NCBI GenBank assembly: GCA_947565265.1
Contig: CANOFK010000010.1
Coordinates: 1-12,546 of the forward strand
Reading direction: 5' to 3'
DNA length: 12,546 nucleotides
Source: an uncultured Clostridia bacterium
GTDB lineage: Bacteria; Bacillota; Clostridia; Oscillospirales; Acutalibacteraceae
The notes under the pieces are model-generated. The model ran no database searches and was not told the DNA's origin. It saw nothing but the letters and a program-made list of their open reading frames with translations. The position numbers and the translations under genes were made by a program. Positions 1 through 8,165 of this stretch are shown here, piece after piece. Each line of letters begins with the position of its first letter. The first letter of the stretch is position 1.

Positions 1-55
1 CGCCGAAGATGACACGGCTGCGGGGTTACGCGGCTGCAACAGGAAAGGAGAGGCA
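1..55 (+). repeat. 55-bp direct repeat, upstream copy
   Basis: Bases 1-55 match bases 150-204 exactly. The unit includes the purine-rich AGGAAAGGAGAGGCA that serves as the ribosome site of the GH51 gene in the downstream copy. After base 55 the resemblance continues without gaps but degrades: about two thirds of the bases at 56-96 match 205-245, and mismatches are mostly G/A and C/T. The position matching the GH51 start codon reads AGG instead of ATG. The upstream copy therefore looks like a decayed duplicate of the leader plus the first codons of the gene. It may extend left of the window. No promoter was recognised in 1-206. Confidence 0.9.
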
Positions 56-127
56 GGAGGCAGAGGATCGTTGCGGATATGCCGGACGGGAGGGGGGGCG
101 GTTCGCCATACCTCCCTCCAGCGGGTT

Positions 128-152
128 TGGAAGGGGTGTGGCGCTGCCACGC
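128..152 (+). repeat. Partial copy of the palindromic element family
   Basis: This stretch reads TTTGGAAGGGGTGTGG followed by a small hairpin (GTGGC, GCT, GCCAC). The TTTGG-A/C-AGGGGTGTGG core and the following GTGG...CCAC palindrome match the middle of the two elements at 12089-12175 and 12280-12365, although the palindrome is shorter here. It lies between the two 55-bp direct repeats. Assignment to the same family is inference from this short core. Confidence 0.4.
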
Positions 153-204
153 CGAAGATGACACGGCTGCGGGGTTACGCGGCTGCAACAGGAAAGGAGA
201 GGCA
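150..204 (+). repeat. 55-bp direct repeat, downstream copy carrying the GH51 ribosome site
   Basis: Exact copy of bases 1-55, offset by 149 bp. Its right end supplies the purine-rich ribosome site (AGGAAAGGAGAGGC) just before the GH51 start codon at 207. Since 149 is not a multiple of three, the copies are read in different frames, so the repeat is not a duplicated protein segment. Confidence 0.9.
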
Positions 205-206
205 AT

Positions 207-1670
207 ATGCAGAGGATCATTGTGAACACACTGGACAGGAAGGGGACTATCAACCGGAACATTTACGGCAACTTCTCGGAGCATTTGGGGCGGTGCATTT
301 ATAACGGCCTGTTTGTGGGGGAGGGCTCCCCCATACCCAACGTGAACGGGATGCGCACCGACGTGGTGGAGGCCCTGCGGGCCATCCGGCTGCCTGTGCT
401 GCGCTGGCCGGGCGGCTGCTTTGCCGACGAGTACCACTGGAAAGACGGCATTGGCCCCAGGGAAAGCCGTAAACGGATGGTGAACACCCACTGGGGCGGG
501 GTGGTGGAGGACAACGCCTTTGGCACCCACGAGTTTATGGAACTGTGCCGGCAGGTGGGCTGCGCGCCGTACATCAACGGCAACCTGGGCAGCGGCACGG
601 TGCAGGAGATGAGCGAGTGGGTGGAGTACATGACCTTTGACGGGGTATCCCCCATGGCTTTGCTGCGGGAACAGAACGGCCGCAAGGAGCCCTGGGAACT
701 GCGGTACTTTGGGGTGGGCAACGAGAACTGGGGCTGCGGGGGCAATATGCGCCCGGCCTTTTATGCCGACCAGTTCCGCCGGTACCAGACCTATTGCCGG
801 AACTATGGGGACAACCGGCTGTTTAAAATTGCCTGCGGGCCCAACAGTGACGACTATGACTGGACGGACCAGGTGATGGAGATTGCCGGGAACTATATGG
901 ACGGCCTTTCCCTGCACTACTACACCGTGCCCTCTGGCAACTGGGCGGACAAAGGGGCGGCCACGGGCTTTACAAAGGGCGAGTACTACGCCACCCTGAA
1001 GGCCGCCGGCTACATGGAAGAACTGGTGGCCAGGCACTGCCAGATTATGGACCGGCATGACCCCCTGCACAAGGTGGGGCTGGTGGTGGACGAGTGGGGC
1101 ACCTGGTACAATGTGGAGCCGGGCACCAACCCGGGGTTTTTGTACCAGCAGAACACCATGCGGGACGCCATGGTGGCGGCGCTGACCCTGCATATCTTTA
1201 ACCGGCACTGCGACCGGGTGGTGATGGCCAACATCGCCCAACTGGTGAACGTGTTGCAGGCGGTGATCTTGACCGAGGGGGACAAGATGGTGCTGACGCC
1301 TACCTACCATGTGTTCGACCTGTACCAGTGCCACCAGGACGCCACCCTGCTGGGCTGCTTTGCCACCGGCCGGGAGGTGGAAGGGATCGACAGCCTGACT
1401 GTGTGCGCCTCGGCGGACCGGGCGGGGGCGGTGCACATTACCGCGGCCAACCTGGACGCGGACAACGACTGCCCGGTGGAGGTGGAACTGCTGGGCAAGG
1501 ACCTGGGCCAGGTTTCGGGCCGCCTGCTGGCCGGCGGGATGGGCGCGTACAACGACTTTGACCACCCCCATGATGTGCAGGTTACCGAACTGGCGGGCAT
1601 CAAGCTGGAAAACGGCCGGGCCTGTTTTACCCTGCCGGCCTGCTCGGTGGGGCGGATCACCCTTGCATGA
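207..1670 (+). CDS. abfA: GH51 alpha-L-arabinofuranosidase, cytoplasmic
   Basis: Removes terminal alpha-L-arabinofuranosyl groups from arabinan, arabinoxylan or arabinogalactan oligosaccharides by a retaining mechanism. The 487-residue protein has the family's (beta/alpha)8 barrel signatures: [18 protein letters not shown] (67-84), GNENWG with the predicted acid/base Glu173, and VVDEWGTWY with the predicted nucleophile Glu296. A C-terminal beta domain follows from about residue 380. Length and spacing fit bacterial intracellular GH51 enzymes, whose catalytic residues lie near 175 and 294. There is no signal peptide, so it probably acts on imported oligosaccharides. The ATG follows the GGAAAGGAGAGGC ribosome site. 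It is the first gene seen in the arabinose block, and its stop overlaps the start of the next gene by 4 nt. Family assignment is firm; the preferred substrate is not visible. Confidence 0.95.
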   Translation: MQRIIVNTLDRKGTINRNIYGNFSEHLGRCIYNGLFVGEGSPIPNVNGMRTDVVEALRAIRLPVLRWPGGCFADEYHWKDGIGPRESRKRMVNTHWGGVVEDNAFGTHEFMELCRQVGCAPYINGNLGSGTVQEMSEWVEYMTFDGVSPMALLREQNGRKEPWELRYFGVGNENWGCGGNMRPAFYADQFRRYQTYCRNYGDNRLFKIACGPNSDDYDWTDQVMEIAGNYMDGLSLHYYTVPSGNWADKGAATGFTKGEYYATLKAAGYMEELVARHCQIMDRHDPLHKVGLVVDEWGTWYNVEPGTNPGFLYQQNTMRDAMVAALTLHIFNRHCDRVVMANIAQLVNVLQAVILTEGDKMVLTPTYHVFDLYQCHQDATLLGCFATGREVEGIDSLTVCASADRAGAVHITAANLDADNDCPVEVELLGKDLGQVSGRLLAGGMGAYNDFDHPHDVQVTELAGIKLENGRACFTLPACSVGRITLA

Positions 1671-1957
1671 ACGGGACGGGGCGGATATGCAGGCGCTGCC
1701 TGCTGCGGGAACTGGACAGCCAGGCGTTTGCGTCGGTTTACCGGTACATAGAAAGCCTGCCCCCGGAAGAGAAGGCCCCGCCGGCAGAGTATGCCCGGCG
1801 GCTGGCCCTTTGCCGCCAATGTCCCCGGCTACAAAACGGTATGTGCGCCCTGTGCGGCTGCTTTGTGGAGGTACGGGCCGCCAAGGGGCGGCTGGGCTGC
1901 CCCCAGGGCCTTTGGCAAGCATGGGAAACACCTGCCAACAACCATAAGGAGGTTTGA
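1667..1957 (+). CDS. DUF6171-type small cysteine-rich (zinc-ribbon-like) protein
   Basis: A 96-residue protein of unknown function. It has eight cysteines spaced like two metal sites: C8-x2-C11, C49-x2-C52, C60-x2-C63-x-C65 and C78. The opening [10 protein letters not shown] and the later CRQCP...[13 protein letters not shown] pattern match what I know of the DUF6171 family in Clostridia; zinc binding is inferred. Its ATG shares the ATGA with the GH51 stop and has only a weak upstream ribosome site, which suggests translational coupling. The AGGAGG of the next gene lies inside its last codons, and only 4 nt separate them. Codon use and cysteine conservation support a real gene. Its place between two arabinofuranosidases does not by itself establish a role in sugar metabolism. 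Confidence 0.8.
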   Translation: MNGTGRICRRCLLRELDSQAFASVYRYIESLPPEEKAPPAEYARRLALCRQCPRLQNGMCALCGCFVEVRAAKGRLGCPQGLWQAWETPANNHKEV

Positions 1958-1961
1958 TTAG

Positions 1962-4007
1962 ATGGAGCAGAAACAACACAGCAGGCCGGTGAGCCTGCGG
2001 GACGTACGGGTGGCCGACCCCTTTTGGCAGGCCGCCCAGGAAACCGTGCGCCGGGAGATGCTGCCCTACCAGTGGGAGGCCCTCAATGACCGGGTGGAGG
2101 GGGCTGCCCCCAGCTTTTGCATCCACAATTTCCGGGCGGCGGCCAGGCTGATGGAGGAAAAGCGGAACAACCCCGGCTTTGTGGAGCCGGCGTATACCTT
2201 CCGGGGGTTTGAATGCCTGCCGGAGGACCCCGCCCACCCGGAGGCGGACCGGTTTTATGGATTTGTGTTTCAGGACACAGATTTTTATAAGTGGATCGAG
2301 GCGGTGGGGTACTCGCTGGCCCAGCACCCGGATGCGGAGTTGGAACGGACGGCCGACGGGGCCATTGACCTGCTGTGCGCCGCCCAGCATGACAGCGGGT
2401 ACCTGGACACGTATTATATCCTGAACGGCATGGACGGGGCCTTTACCAACCTGAAAGACCACCACGAACTGTACTGCCTGGGGCATTTGGCCGAGGCTGC
2501 GGTGGCCTACTATGAGGCTACCGGCAAGGACAAGCTGCTGGGAGCCGCCTGCCGCTTTGCCGGGTATGTGGACAGCCAGTTCGGCCCGGAGCCGGGCAAG
2601 CGCAAGGGCTACCCGGGGCATGAGATTGCCGAGATGGCCCTGGTGCGGCTGTATGAGGCCACCGGGGAGCGGAAATACCTAAACCTGGCCCGGTTTTTTA
2701 TTGACCAGCGGGGAACCGCGCCCCACTACTTTTTGCAGGAGGACCGGGAACGGGCCGCCCGGTCGGGCAAACCCGCCCCCCAGGCGGATACGGCCCCCTA
2801 TGCCTATTACCAGGCGGACAGGCCCGTACGGGAACAGGAACAGGCCCAGGGCCACGCGGTGCGGGCCGGGTACCTTTACGCCGGTATGGCCGACGTGGCC
2901 CGGCTGACCGGGGACCAGGGGCTGTGGGACGCCTGCCGGAGGCTGTGGGACGAGATGGTGGGGGAAAAGCTGTACATTACCGGGGGCGTAGGCGGGACGG
3001 TACACGGGGAGGCGTTCTCTTACCCCTTTGACCTGCCCAACGACACGGCTTACTCGGAAACCTGCGCGGCCATTGCCCTGGCTTTCTTTGCCCGGCGGAT
3101 GCTGGAACTGGAGCCCAAAGGGACGTACGCCGATGTGATGGAGCTGGCCATGTACAACACGGTGCTGGCCGGTATGGCTTTGGACGGCAAAAGCTTTTTC
3201 TATGTGAACCCGCTGGAGGTCAACCCTGCAGCCTGCCTGGCCGACCAGCGGTTGCAGCACGTGAAACCTGTGCGGCAAAAGTGGTTTGGCTGCGCCTGCT
3301 GCCCGCCGAACATCGCGCGGATTGTGACGGCCGGGGCCCAGTACGCCTTTACCGGGAACGACACCACCCTGTTCACCCACCTGTACATGGGCGGGGAGAT
3401 CAGCCGGCAGGTGGGCGGGCATACCTTGCGCCTGGCGCTGGAAAGCCACCTGCCCTGGGAGGGCCGGGCCAGGATGACCGTGCACACGGACAGCCCGGTG
3501 GCGTATACCCTGGCCTTCCGGGTACCGGGCTGGTGCGCCGGGCCGGTGATTGCCGGGCCGGACGGCATGGAGCGGACCGAGAAGGACGGCTATGTGTACC
3601 TGACCGGCACCTGGCGGGAGGGGGACCGGGTGGACATCAGCCTGCCGATGGAAACCCGGCTGGTGGCCGCCAACCCCTGGGTACGGGAGGACACCGGCAA
3701 GGTGGCGGTGCTGCGGGGTCCCATCTGCTACTGCCTGGAAGAGGCGGACAACGGGCCCGGCCTGCACCTTGTGCGGGTGGACGCGGCCAGGGCCGGCGAG
3801 GCTAGGCCTACGGGGATCACCATTGGCGGGCAGGGGATGCGGGCCATTGACCTGCCCGGTTTCCGGCAGGCGGCGCCCGGCAGCGGCGCCCCCCTGTACA
3901 GCCGGTATGCCCCGGCCAAGGAAGAGCCTGTTACCCTGCGGTTTATCCCCTACTACGCCTGGGCCAACCGGGGCATGGGGGAAATGCGGGTATGGGTGCG
4001 GGTGTAG
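1962..4007 (+). CDS. GH127 beta-L-arabinofuranosidase (HypBA1-like)
   Basis: Predicted to release L-arabinose from beta-1,2-linked arabinofuranose, as on hydroxyproline-rich plant glycoproteins such as extensin. The 681-residue length is near the family norm. HypBA1 uses a zinc-bound cysteine nucleophile, and its residues can be mapped here: GEAF gives the acid/base Glu350 (HypBA1 Glu322), YSETC gives zinc ligands Glu366 and Cys368 (338 and 340), and GCACCPPN gives Cys446 (nucleophile) and Cys447 (417 and 418). The Glu350-to-Glu366 spacing of 16 is identical. There is no signal peptide, so it is intracellular. ATG 1962 is preceded by AGGAGG at 1947-1952, within the end of the DUF6171 gene. 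DUF1680/GH127 members vary in substrate, so exact specificity is inferred from the motifs and the neighbouring GH51 and araD. Confidence 0.93.
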   Translation: MEQKQHSRPVSLRDVRVADPFWQAAQETVRREMLPYQWEALNDRVEGAAPSFCIHNFRAAARLMEEKRNNPGFVEPAYTFRGFECLPEDPAHPEADRFYGFVFQDTDFYKWIEAVGYSLAQHPDAELERTADGAIDLLCAAQHDSGYLDTYYILNGMDGAFTNLKDHHELYCLGHLAEAAVAYYEATGKDKLLGAACRFAGYVDSQFGPEPGKRKGYPGHEIAEMALVRLYEATGERKYLNLARFFIDQRGTAPHYFLQEDRERAARSGKPAPQADTAPYAYYQADRPVREQEQAQGHAVRAGYLYAGMADVARLTGDQGLWDACRRLWDEMVGEKLYITGGVGGTVHGEAFSYPFDLPNDTAYSETCAAIALAFFARRMLELEPKGTYADVMELAMYNTVLAGMALDGKSFFYVNPLEVNPAACLADQRLQHVKPVRQKWFGCACCPPNIARIVTAGAQYAFTGNDTTLFTHLYMGGEISRQVGGHTLRLALESHLPWEGRARMTVHTDSPVAYTLAFRVPGWCAGPVIAGPDGMERTEKDGYVYLTGTWREGDRVDISLPMETRLVAANPWVREDTGKVAVLRGPICYCLEEADNGPGLHLVRVDAARAGEARPTGITIGGQGMRAIDLPGFRQAAPGSGAPLYSRYAPAKEEPVTLRFIPYYAWANRGMGEMRVWVRV

Positions 4008-4026
4008 GAAACACAGCGGCTGTGCC

Positions 4027-4065
4027 GCCCGGTGCAAAAGGGGTTTTACCTCTTTTGCACCGGGC
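4027..4065 (+). promoter_or_regulatory. Large intra-operon stem-loop upstream of araD
   Basis: A perfect 14-bp inverted repeat (arms 4027-4040 and 4052-4065, GCCCGGTGCAAAAG and its complement) can extend through a G-T wobble and two G-C pairs to a TTTTA loop. It lies in the 95-nt gap between the GH127 gene and araD. No T-tract follows, so it is not a classical intrinsic terminator. It could be an mRNA processing or stability element, an attenuator, a protein-binding palindrome or a mobile palindrome. Confidence 0.7.
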
Positions 4066-4102
4066 TCACTATAAGGCATCAGCATACATAGGAGGAAGGT
4101 AT

Positions 4103-4960
4103 ATGTTAGAACAACTGAAAGAGCAGGTTTGCCAGGCCAACCTGTTGCTGCCGGCACACGGGCTTGTCACCTTTACCTGGGGCAATGTGTCCGGCATCGA
4201 CCGGGAAAAGGGGCTGATGGTTATTAAGCCCTCCGGTGTGGCCTACCCGGATATGGCCCCGGAGGACATGGTGGTGGTGGACCTGGAAACCGGGGCGCCG
4301 GTGGAGGGCAAATGGAAACCCTCCAGCGACACGGACACCCACCTGGCCCTGTACAGGGCTTTTCCGGGGCTGGGCGGGGTGGTGCACACCCACAGCCGGT
4401 GGGCCACCACCTTTGCCCAGGCCGGGCGGGGGATCCCCGCGATGGGCACCACCCAGGGGGATTACTTTTACGGGGACATCCCCTGCACCCGGCAGATGAC
4501 CCCGGCGGAGATAGGCGGCCGCTATGAACTGGAAACGGGGCGTGTGATCATAGAGGCTTTCCGGGGGATGGACCCCATGGCCATACCCGGCGTGCTGGTA
4601 CACAGCCACGGGCCCTTTGCCTGGGGCGCCAGCCCCGAAGAAGCCGTGCACAACGCGGTGGTGATGGAGGAAGTGGCCTTTATGGACTGGCACGCCCTGC
4701 TGCTGGAGCCCCAGGCGGGGCGGATGCAGCAGGAACTGCTGGACAAGCATTATCTGCGCAAGCACGGGGCCCATGCCTATTACGGGCAGCAAGGGCGCGG
4801 GCCGCGCTATGCAGGAAAGGGGGCCGCTTATGACTTTGCCACGTTTGAAACGCCTGCCGCATTTGCCCGCGGCTGCCAAAAAGAAAAAAACGCCGGCCCG
4901 GCGGCTGGGGATGCTGGCCGGGGCGCTGCTTGTACTGGCCGCGCTGCTGGCCGGGTTTAA
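4103..4960 (+). CDS. araD: L-ribulose-5-phosphate 4-epimerase with unusual 3' extension
   Basis: Class II aldolase-family enzyme converting L-ribulose-5-phosphate to D-xylulose-5-phosphate, the last step of L-arabinose entry into the pentose phosphate pathway. Visible family features are the phosphate-site loop [16 protein letters not shown], the metal ligands His95 and His97 in HTHSRWA, Asp120 in GDYFYGD, and His169 in [12 protein letters not shown] 4103 is chosen because GGAGGAAGG sits just upstream; an in-frame ATG at 3992 would begin inside the GH127 gene. The normal family ending [14 protein letters not shown] is complete at residue 229, but the next codon is CAA and the frame continues 56 codons, overlapping the following gene by 131 nt. 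The extension (Gly-, Ala- and Arg-rich) has no family counterpart I recognise. CAA is one transition from TAA, so a lost stop codon or a sequencing error is plausible. Confidence 0.9.
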   Translation: MLEQLKEQVCQANLLLPAHGLVTFTWGNVSGIDREKGLMVIKPSGVAYPDMAPEDMVVVDLETGAPVEGKWKPSSDTDTHLALYRAFPGLGGVVHTHSRWATTFAQAGRGIPAMGTTQGDYFYGDIPCTRQMTPAEIGGRYELETGRVIIEAFRGMDPMAIPGVLVHSHGPFAWGASPEEAVHNAVVMEEVAFMDWHALLLEPQAGRMQQELLDKHYLRKHGAHAYYGQQGRGPRYAGKGAAYDFATFETPAAFARGCQKEKNAGPAAGDAGRGAACTGRAAGRV

Positions 4961-6683
4961 TGTGTGCACCGACCCCTTTGGGGTGTTCGGCGACCCCTTT
5001 ATGGGCTGGTGGGGGTATACTATCACCCAGGCACCGGGGGTGGGGAAGATTGCGTACCTGGAACGCCACGAGGGGGCGTATGACGCCTATATTCTGGGCA
5101 CCACCCCCAGCGCCTACCCGGTGGAGGCCCTGAACCGGTACAGTGGGGCCAGCTTTTACGACCTGACCGGCTGCGCCGGGGATATGGCGGGGGTGGAGAA
5201 GATCTGCCGGTACCTGACGGAGCGGGGCGGGGTGAAACATCTGGTGGTGGATTTGCCCATAGCCTGCGCCGCGGACGGGGAGGAAAAGGCCCAGGAGATG
5301 CACCATCTGGTGGAAGGGGACGCGGCCCTGGGGTTTTACGCCCGGTACCTTTTCGCCGGCCCCCAGCACGGGCTGCGCAAGCTGCGCCGGTACATCCGGG
5401 GGGACTATCTGCCCCAAGCGTACCGGGCCTATGACGGGGCTACCGGCAGCTATGACCGGAGCCTGCGGGACGTGGAGCCCATTGGGGACCTGGAAGAATA
5501 TACCGGCCGGGACGCCTATGCGGGCTTTTGGGGCGCCCCGGCGGCCCAGCCCAAGGAACTGGCGGGCCTGGACGCTTGCATGGAAAGCCTGGCGGCCATA
5601 AAAGCCATGTGCCAGGAGGCCGGGGCAAAGCTGACGGTGATCTGCCCGCCGCAGTTTTGCCGGCAACTGGAGGCATACACGCCGGAGGAGCAGGCCCGGT
5701 TCCGGCGGGAACTGGCCCAGGTGACGGACTACTGGGACTTCACCCTGGGGCCCCTGAGCCGGGACCCCCGGTTTTTCTACGACGCCGGGCACTTCCGCGG
5801 CTGCCTGGGGGAGATGGTGTTGGCGGAGATTGCCGGGGACGGCAGCGTGTACCGGCCCCGGCGGCTGGGCGAGCACATTGCCCTGGGGGCCGAACCCGGC
5901 GCCTATGAGGCCGAAGAGGCGGATCCCTCTACCTATACCGCCCGGATACCGGTGCTGATGTACCATCATCTGGCGGAAGAGGGGAAGGGCAACGATATTA
6001 TGTCGGTGGAGCGGTTTACCCAGCACATGGCCGCCCTGCGGGACGGGGGGTATACGGCCGTTACCTTTCAGCAACTGGAGGATTATGTGCTAGGGGGGGC
6101 GGCCCTGCCCAAGCGGCCGGTGGTGATCACCTTTGACGACGGGTATGCCAGCAACCTGGAACTGGGCCTGCCTGTTATGGAGGCATACGGGATGCGGGCC
6201 ACGATATTCGCCATTGGGGTTTCCATGGGCAAGACGCAGTACAAGGACACGGGGCGGGAGATGTTCCCACACTTCTCTGTGGAAGAGGGGCGAAAGGCGG
6301 CGGAAACCGGGGTGGTATGCGTACAAAGCCACGGCTATGACTTGCACCAGGTGCCCGGCCTGGACCCCGACCCGGTGCGCAAGGGCATTTTGCGGCGGCA
6401 GGGCGAGAGCGAAAAGGCGTACACCGGCTTTTTGCGGGAGGACTGCCAGACGATGGCGGAAACCCTTGGCTACCAGCCAGGGGTGCTGGCCTATCCCTAC
6501 GGCCACTGCGATATGCTGGCGGAAAAGCTGCTGGAAGAGGCGGGGATCGGCGTGACCCTGACCATTGAGGAAAAGGCCAATGTGCTGGTTAAGGGGATGC
6601 CCCAAAGCCTGCGGCAGTTGGGCCGGTTTTACATGAAGGAATCGGTGACGGCGGAAGAACTGCTGGCTATGTTGGAGGGGTGA
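4830..6683 (+). CDS. Membrane-anchored SGNH-like plus polysaccharide deacetylase (CE4/NodB) fusion
   Basis: A 617-residue two-domain protein, probably acting outside the membrane. A basic N-terminus (KKKK near 17-20) and one hydrophobic helix (about 27-44) form a signal anchor. Residues about 47-350 resemble an SGNH-hydrolase fold: an early ILGTTPS strand-turn (88-94) and a late DAGH motif (Asp318, His321) like the SGNH Asp-His pair. The usual GxS serine reads Thr92. Residues about 372-600 form a NodB deacetylase domain: TFDDGY (Asp436, Asp437), SHGYDLH (His501, His506) and AYPYG. The four-residue gap between the two histidines is as in PgaB-type CE4 enzymes. It probably removes acetyl groups from a surface or dietary glycan; the substrate is unknown. 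ATG 4830 is preferred over 4773 because AGGAAAGGGGG ends 6 nt before it. It overlaps araD by 131 nt and ends before a strong terminator. Confidence 0.85.
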   Translation: MTLPRLKRLPHLPAAAKKKKTPARRLGMLAGALLVLAALLAGFNVCTDPFGVFGDPFMGWWGYTITQAPGVGKIAYLERHEGAYDAYILGTTPSAYPVEALNRYSGASFYDLTGCAGDMAGVEKICRYLTERGGVKHLVVDLPIACAADGEEKAQEMHHLVEGDAALGFYARYLFAGPQHGLRKLRRYIRGDYLPQAYRAYDGATGSYDRSLRDVEPIGDLEEYTGRDAYAGFWGAPAAQPKELAGLDACMESLAAIKAMCQEAGAKLTVICPPQFCRQLEAYTPEEQARFRRELAQVTDYWDFTLGPLSRDPRFFYDAGHFRGCLGEMVLAEIAGDGSVYRPRRLGEHIALGAEPGAYEAEEADPSTYTARIPVLMYHHLAEEGKGNDIMSVERFTQHMAALRDGGYTAVTFQQLEDYVLGGAALPKRPVVITFDDGYASNLELGLPVMEAYGMRATIFAIGVSMGKTQYKDTGREMFPHFSVEEGRKAAETGVVCVQSHGYDLHQVPGLDPDPVRKGILRRQGESEKAYTGFLREDCQTMAETLGYQPGVLAYPYGHCDMLAEKLLEEAGIGVTLTIEEKANVLVKGMPQSLRQLGRFYMKESVTAEELLAMLEG

Positions 6684-6690
6684 GAGGGAA

Positions 6691-6733
6691 AAAAGGCCCT
6701 GCGGGAAGTTTTCCGCAGGGCTTTATTTTTTTG
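6691..6733. terminator. Bidirectional rho-independent terminator
   Basis: The perfect 9-bp stem GCCCTGCGG/CCGCAGGGC (6696-6704 and 6713-6721) is followed by TTTATTTTTTT on the plus strand and preceded by an A-run that becomes the U-tract on the minus strand. It lies between converging genes, the deacetylase fusion ending at 6683 and the minus-strand gene ending at 6740, and probably ends both transcripts. Confidence 0.92.
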
Positions 6734-6739
6734 GGGGGA

Positions 6740-7432
6740 TCAGGCCAGCCAGTACATGGCCTGGTCGCTGAAGGTATAGCCGGTTTGGGCGAATACCTGT
6801 GCCAGTTCTTCGTCCTCCACGGGGATGTGGGCAAAGGGGGCAAAGCAGTTTTGCAGGCACCAGCCGGTGATATGGGCCACCAGGGCGGCCCGCACCGGGG
6901 GGCTTTCGGCGGCCAGCAGGCCCACGCCCCCTTCCGGGTACAGGCCCACTACGCCGGCCAGGCGGCCCTCGGCGAAGGCCCCCTGCATCACCCCGGCCCG
7001 CAGGCGCTCCCGTAACTCGGCCTCCTCAAAGCCCTGGGGGAACGCCTCCAGCACCTGCTGGCGGTGGGATTCCCCCAGGGGCTGGAAGTCCAGGCCCTCT
7101 TCCGGCTCCGGCGCGGCGGGCTCCAGATAGGCGGCGGCCCGGCACGCCATGATCTGGCTGAGCTGTAGCCGGTCCATGAGCATCTCGGCGTTTTTTAGGC
7201 TGTGCACCGCCACCTGGGTGGGGCGGAAAATGCCCCCGCAGAGGGCCTCGCCCACGTCCATGTTCTCCGCCGCTAACAGGTAGGCCCCGCTGCGGCCAAT
7301 GTACACCAGGGCCCCGTCCTCCCGCACGGCGGCCACGGTGCCCTCGCCCCGGCGCAGGGCTTCCAGCATATCCATACACAGCACGGGCTTTCTGCCCAGG
7401 TAGCTGTACGCTTTTACCGCAAGTTCAATCAT
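6740..7432 (-). CDS. GNAT-like acetyltransferase-family protein of unknown substrate
   Basis: A 230-residue protein whose C-terminal half looks like a GNAT fold: GAFAEGRLAGVVGLY resembles the central beta-strand pair, VRAALVAHITGWCLQN the CoA-binding helix region, and VFAQTGYTFSDQAMYWL the closing GF/GY strand. The N-terminal 110 residues, with AVREDGALVYIG and GAYLLAAE, may be a second, degenerate GNAT-like half. No clear Q/R-x-x-G-x-G/A pyrophosphate loop is visible, so catalysis is uncertain. ATG 7432 is chosen because GAGAGG lies about 6 nt upstream; the frame stays open further upstream but only into the mtnN coding region. It is the second gene of the mtnN pair: its ribosome site overlaps the mtnN stop and the gap is 10 nt. 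Transcription ends at the shared terminator. A link to methylthioadenosine metabolism rests on position alone. Confidence 0.72.
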   Translation of the reverse strand: MIELAVKAYSYLGRKPVLCMDMLEALRRGEGTVAAVREDGALVYIGRSGAYLLAAENMDVGEALCGGIFRPTQVAVHSLKNAEMLMDRLQLSQIMACRAAAYLEPAAPEPEEGLDFQPLGESHRQQVLEAFPQGFEEAELRERLRAGVMQGAFAEGRLAGVVGLYPEGGVGLLAAESPPVRAALVAHITGWCLQNCFAPFAHIPVEDEELAQVFAQTGYTFSDQAMYWLA

Positions 7433-7442
7433 AGGGCACCTC

Positions 7443-8165
7443 TCACAGCCGGGGCAGCGCCCGGGCCAGCAGGCGGGCTGACTTTTCCGCACTGATTTTG
7501 ACAAAGGTGGGGAAATCCACCGGCGAATCGTCATTGGCGTTGTCGGAGATGGCCCGGAGCACGGCACAGGGCACGCCGCTCATGTAGCAGGCCTGGGCGA
7601 TGCTGGCTCCCTCCATCTCGACGGCCTTGGCACCGAAGGTTTCCATAAGCCAGCGGTTTTTCTCCCGGCCGGCCACAAAGGTATCGCCGGTGGCAATGAC
7701 CCCCAAATGGGCCCCGCCGTAGATGCTCTCCGCCTCTTTTAGCAGTACGGCAGCGGCGGCCTGGTCGCTGGGGAGCATCACCCGTTCCTCGTGGACGCCG
7801 CCCCGGTGGAGGGTCAGGCTGCCCAGGGGCTCGCCCAGCGCCGTGGTGTCGTAATCGTGCTGCACCAGGGCGCTGGCCACCACCAGGTCGCCGATATGCA
7901 CCCCCACGCCCCCGGCCACGCCGGTGTTGATGACCAGCCGGGGGGCCCAGCCCAGCAGCATGGACTGGGCGCACAGGGCCGCGTTGACCTTGCCAGGGCC
8001 GCACTGGGCCACCACGCAGTCTACCCCGGCCAGCAGGCCCCGGTAGAAGGCCAGGCCGGCGGACTCCTGCCGCCGGGGGCTTTCCATTTGGGCGATCAGG
8101 CCCTCTACCTCTACGGCCATTGCGCCGATAATACCAATGGGTTTTTGCTCGCTCATACCGCTCAC
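7443..8165 (-). CDS. mtnN: 5'-methylthioadenosine/S-adenosylhomocysteine nucleosidase
   Basis: Cleaves adenine from methylthioadenosine and S-adenosylhomocysteine. The latter step yields S-ribosylhomocysteine, the precursor of AI-2 where LuxS is present (not seen here). The 240-residue length fits the family. Signatures are GIIGAM followed by Glu19 (E. coli Glu12), INTGVAGG, TGDTFV with Phe163, VEMEGASIAQ with Glu185 (E. coli Glu174), and RAISDNAN with the catalytic Asp208 (E. coli Asp197). All three catalytic residues are present. Two starts are possible: GTG at 8165, only 3 nt after AAAGG, and ATG at 8156, 12 nt after it; the true N-terminus may be three residues shorter. It is cytoplasmic and followed immediately by the GNAT-like gene. 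Function is assigned with high confidence. Confidence 0.95.
   Translation of the reverse strand: MSGMSEQKPIGIIGAMAVEVEGLIAQMESPRRQESAGLAFYRGLLAGVDCVVAQCGPGKVNAALCAQSMLLGWAPRLVINTGVAGGVGVHIGDLVVASALVQHDYDTTALGEPLGSLTLHRGGVHEERVMLPSDQAAAAVLLKEAESIYGGAHLGVIATGDTFVAGREKNRWLMETFGAKAVEMEGASIAQACYMSGVPCAVLRAISDNANDDSPVDFPTFVKISAEKSARLLARALPRL

Noticed and set aside
71..304. TTG-started 77-codon frame overlapping the GH51 start
   Set aside because: It runs through the direct repeat and into GH51 in another frame, has no recognisable family, and GH51 is clearly the real gene.
4045..4075. TTTACC...TATAAG as a separate araD promoter
   Set aside because: The -35 is poor, the spacing is 19 bp, and it overlaps the stem-loop. 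Operon read-through is simpler.
3992..4102. Upstream in-frame start for araD
   Set aside because: It would begin inside the GH127 gene and translate the stem-loop. The ATG at 4103 has a strong ribosome site and gives the family's normal N-terminus.
2679..4157. Long minus-strand open frame (492 codons) opposite the GH127 gene, and similar long frames at 4680-6074 and 9751-10545
   Set aside because: High GC keeps opposite-strand frames open. Their translations are rich in Gly, Pro, His and Arg with no family motifs, while the plus-strand proteins carry full catalytic signatures.
4773..4829. Earlier ATG for the SGNH/deacetylase fusion
   Set aside because: ATG 4830 has the AGGAAAGGGGG ribosome site at ideal spacing and leaves a typical basic-plus-hydrophobic signal anchor.
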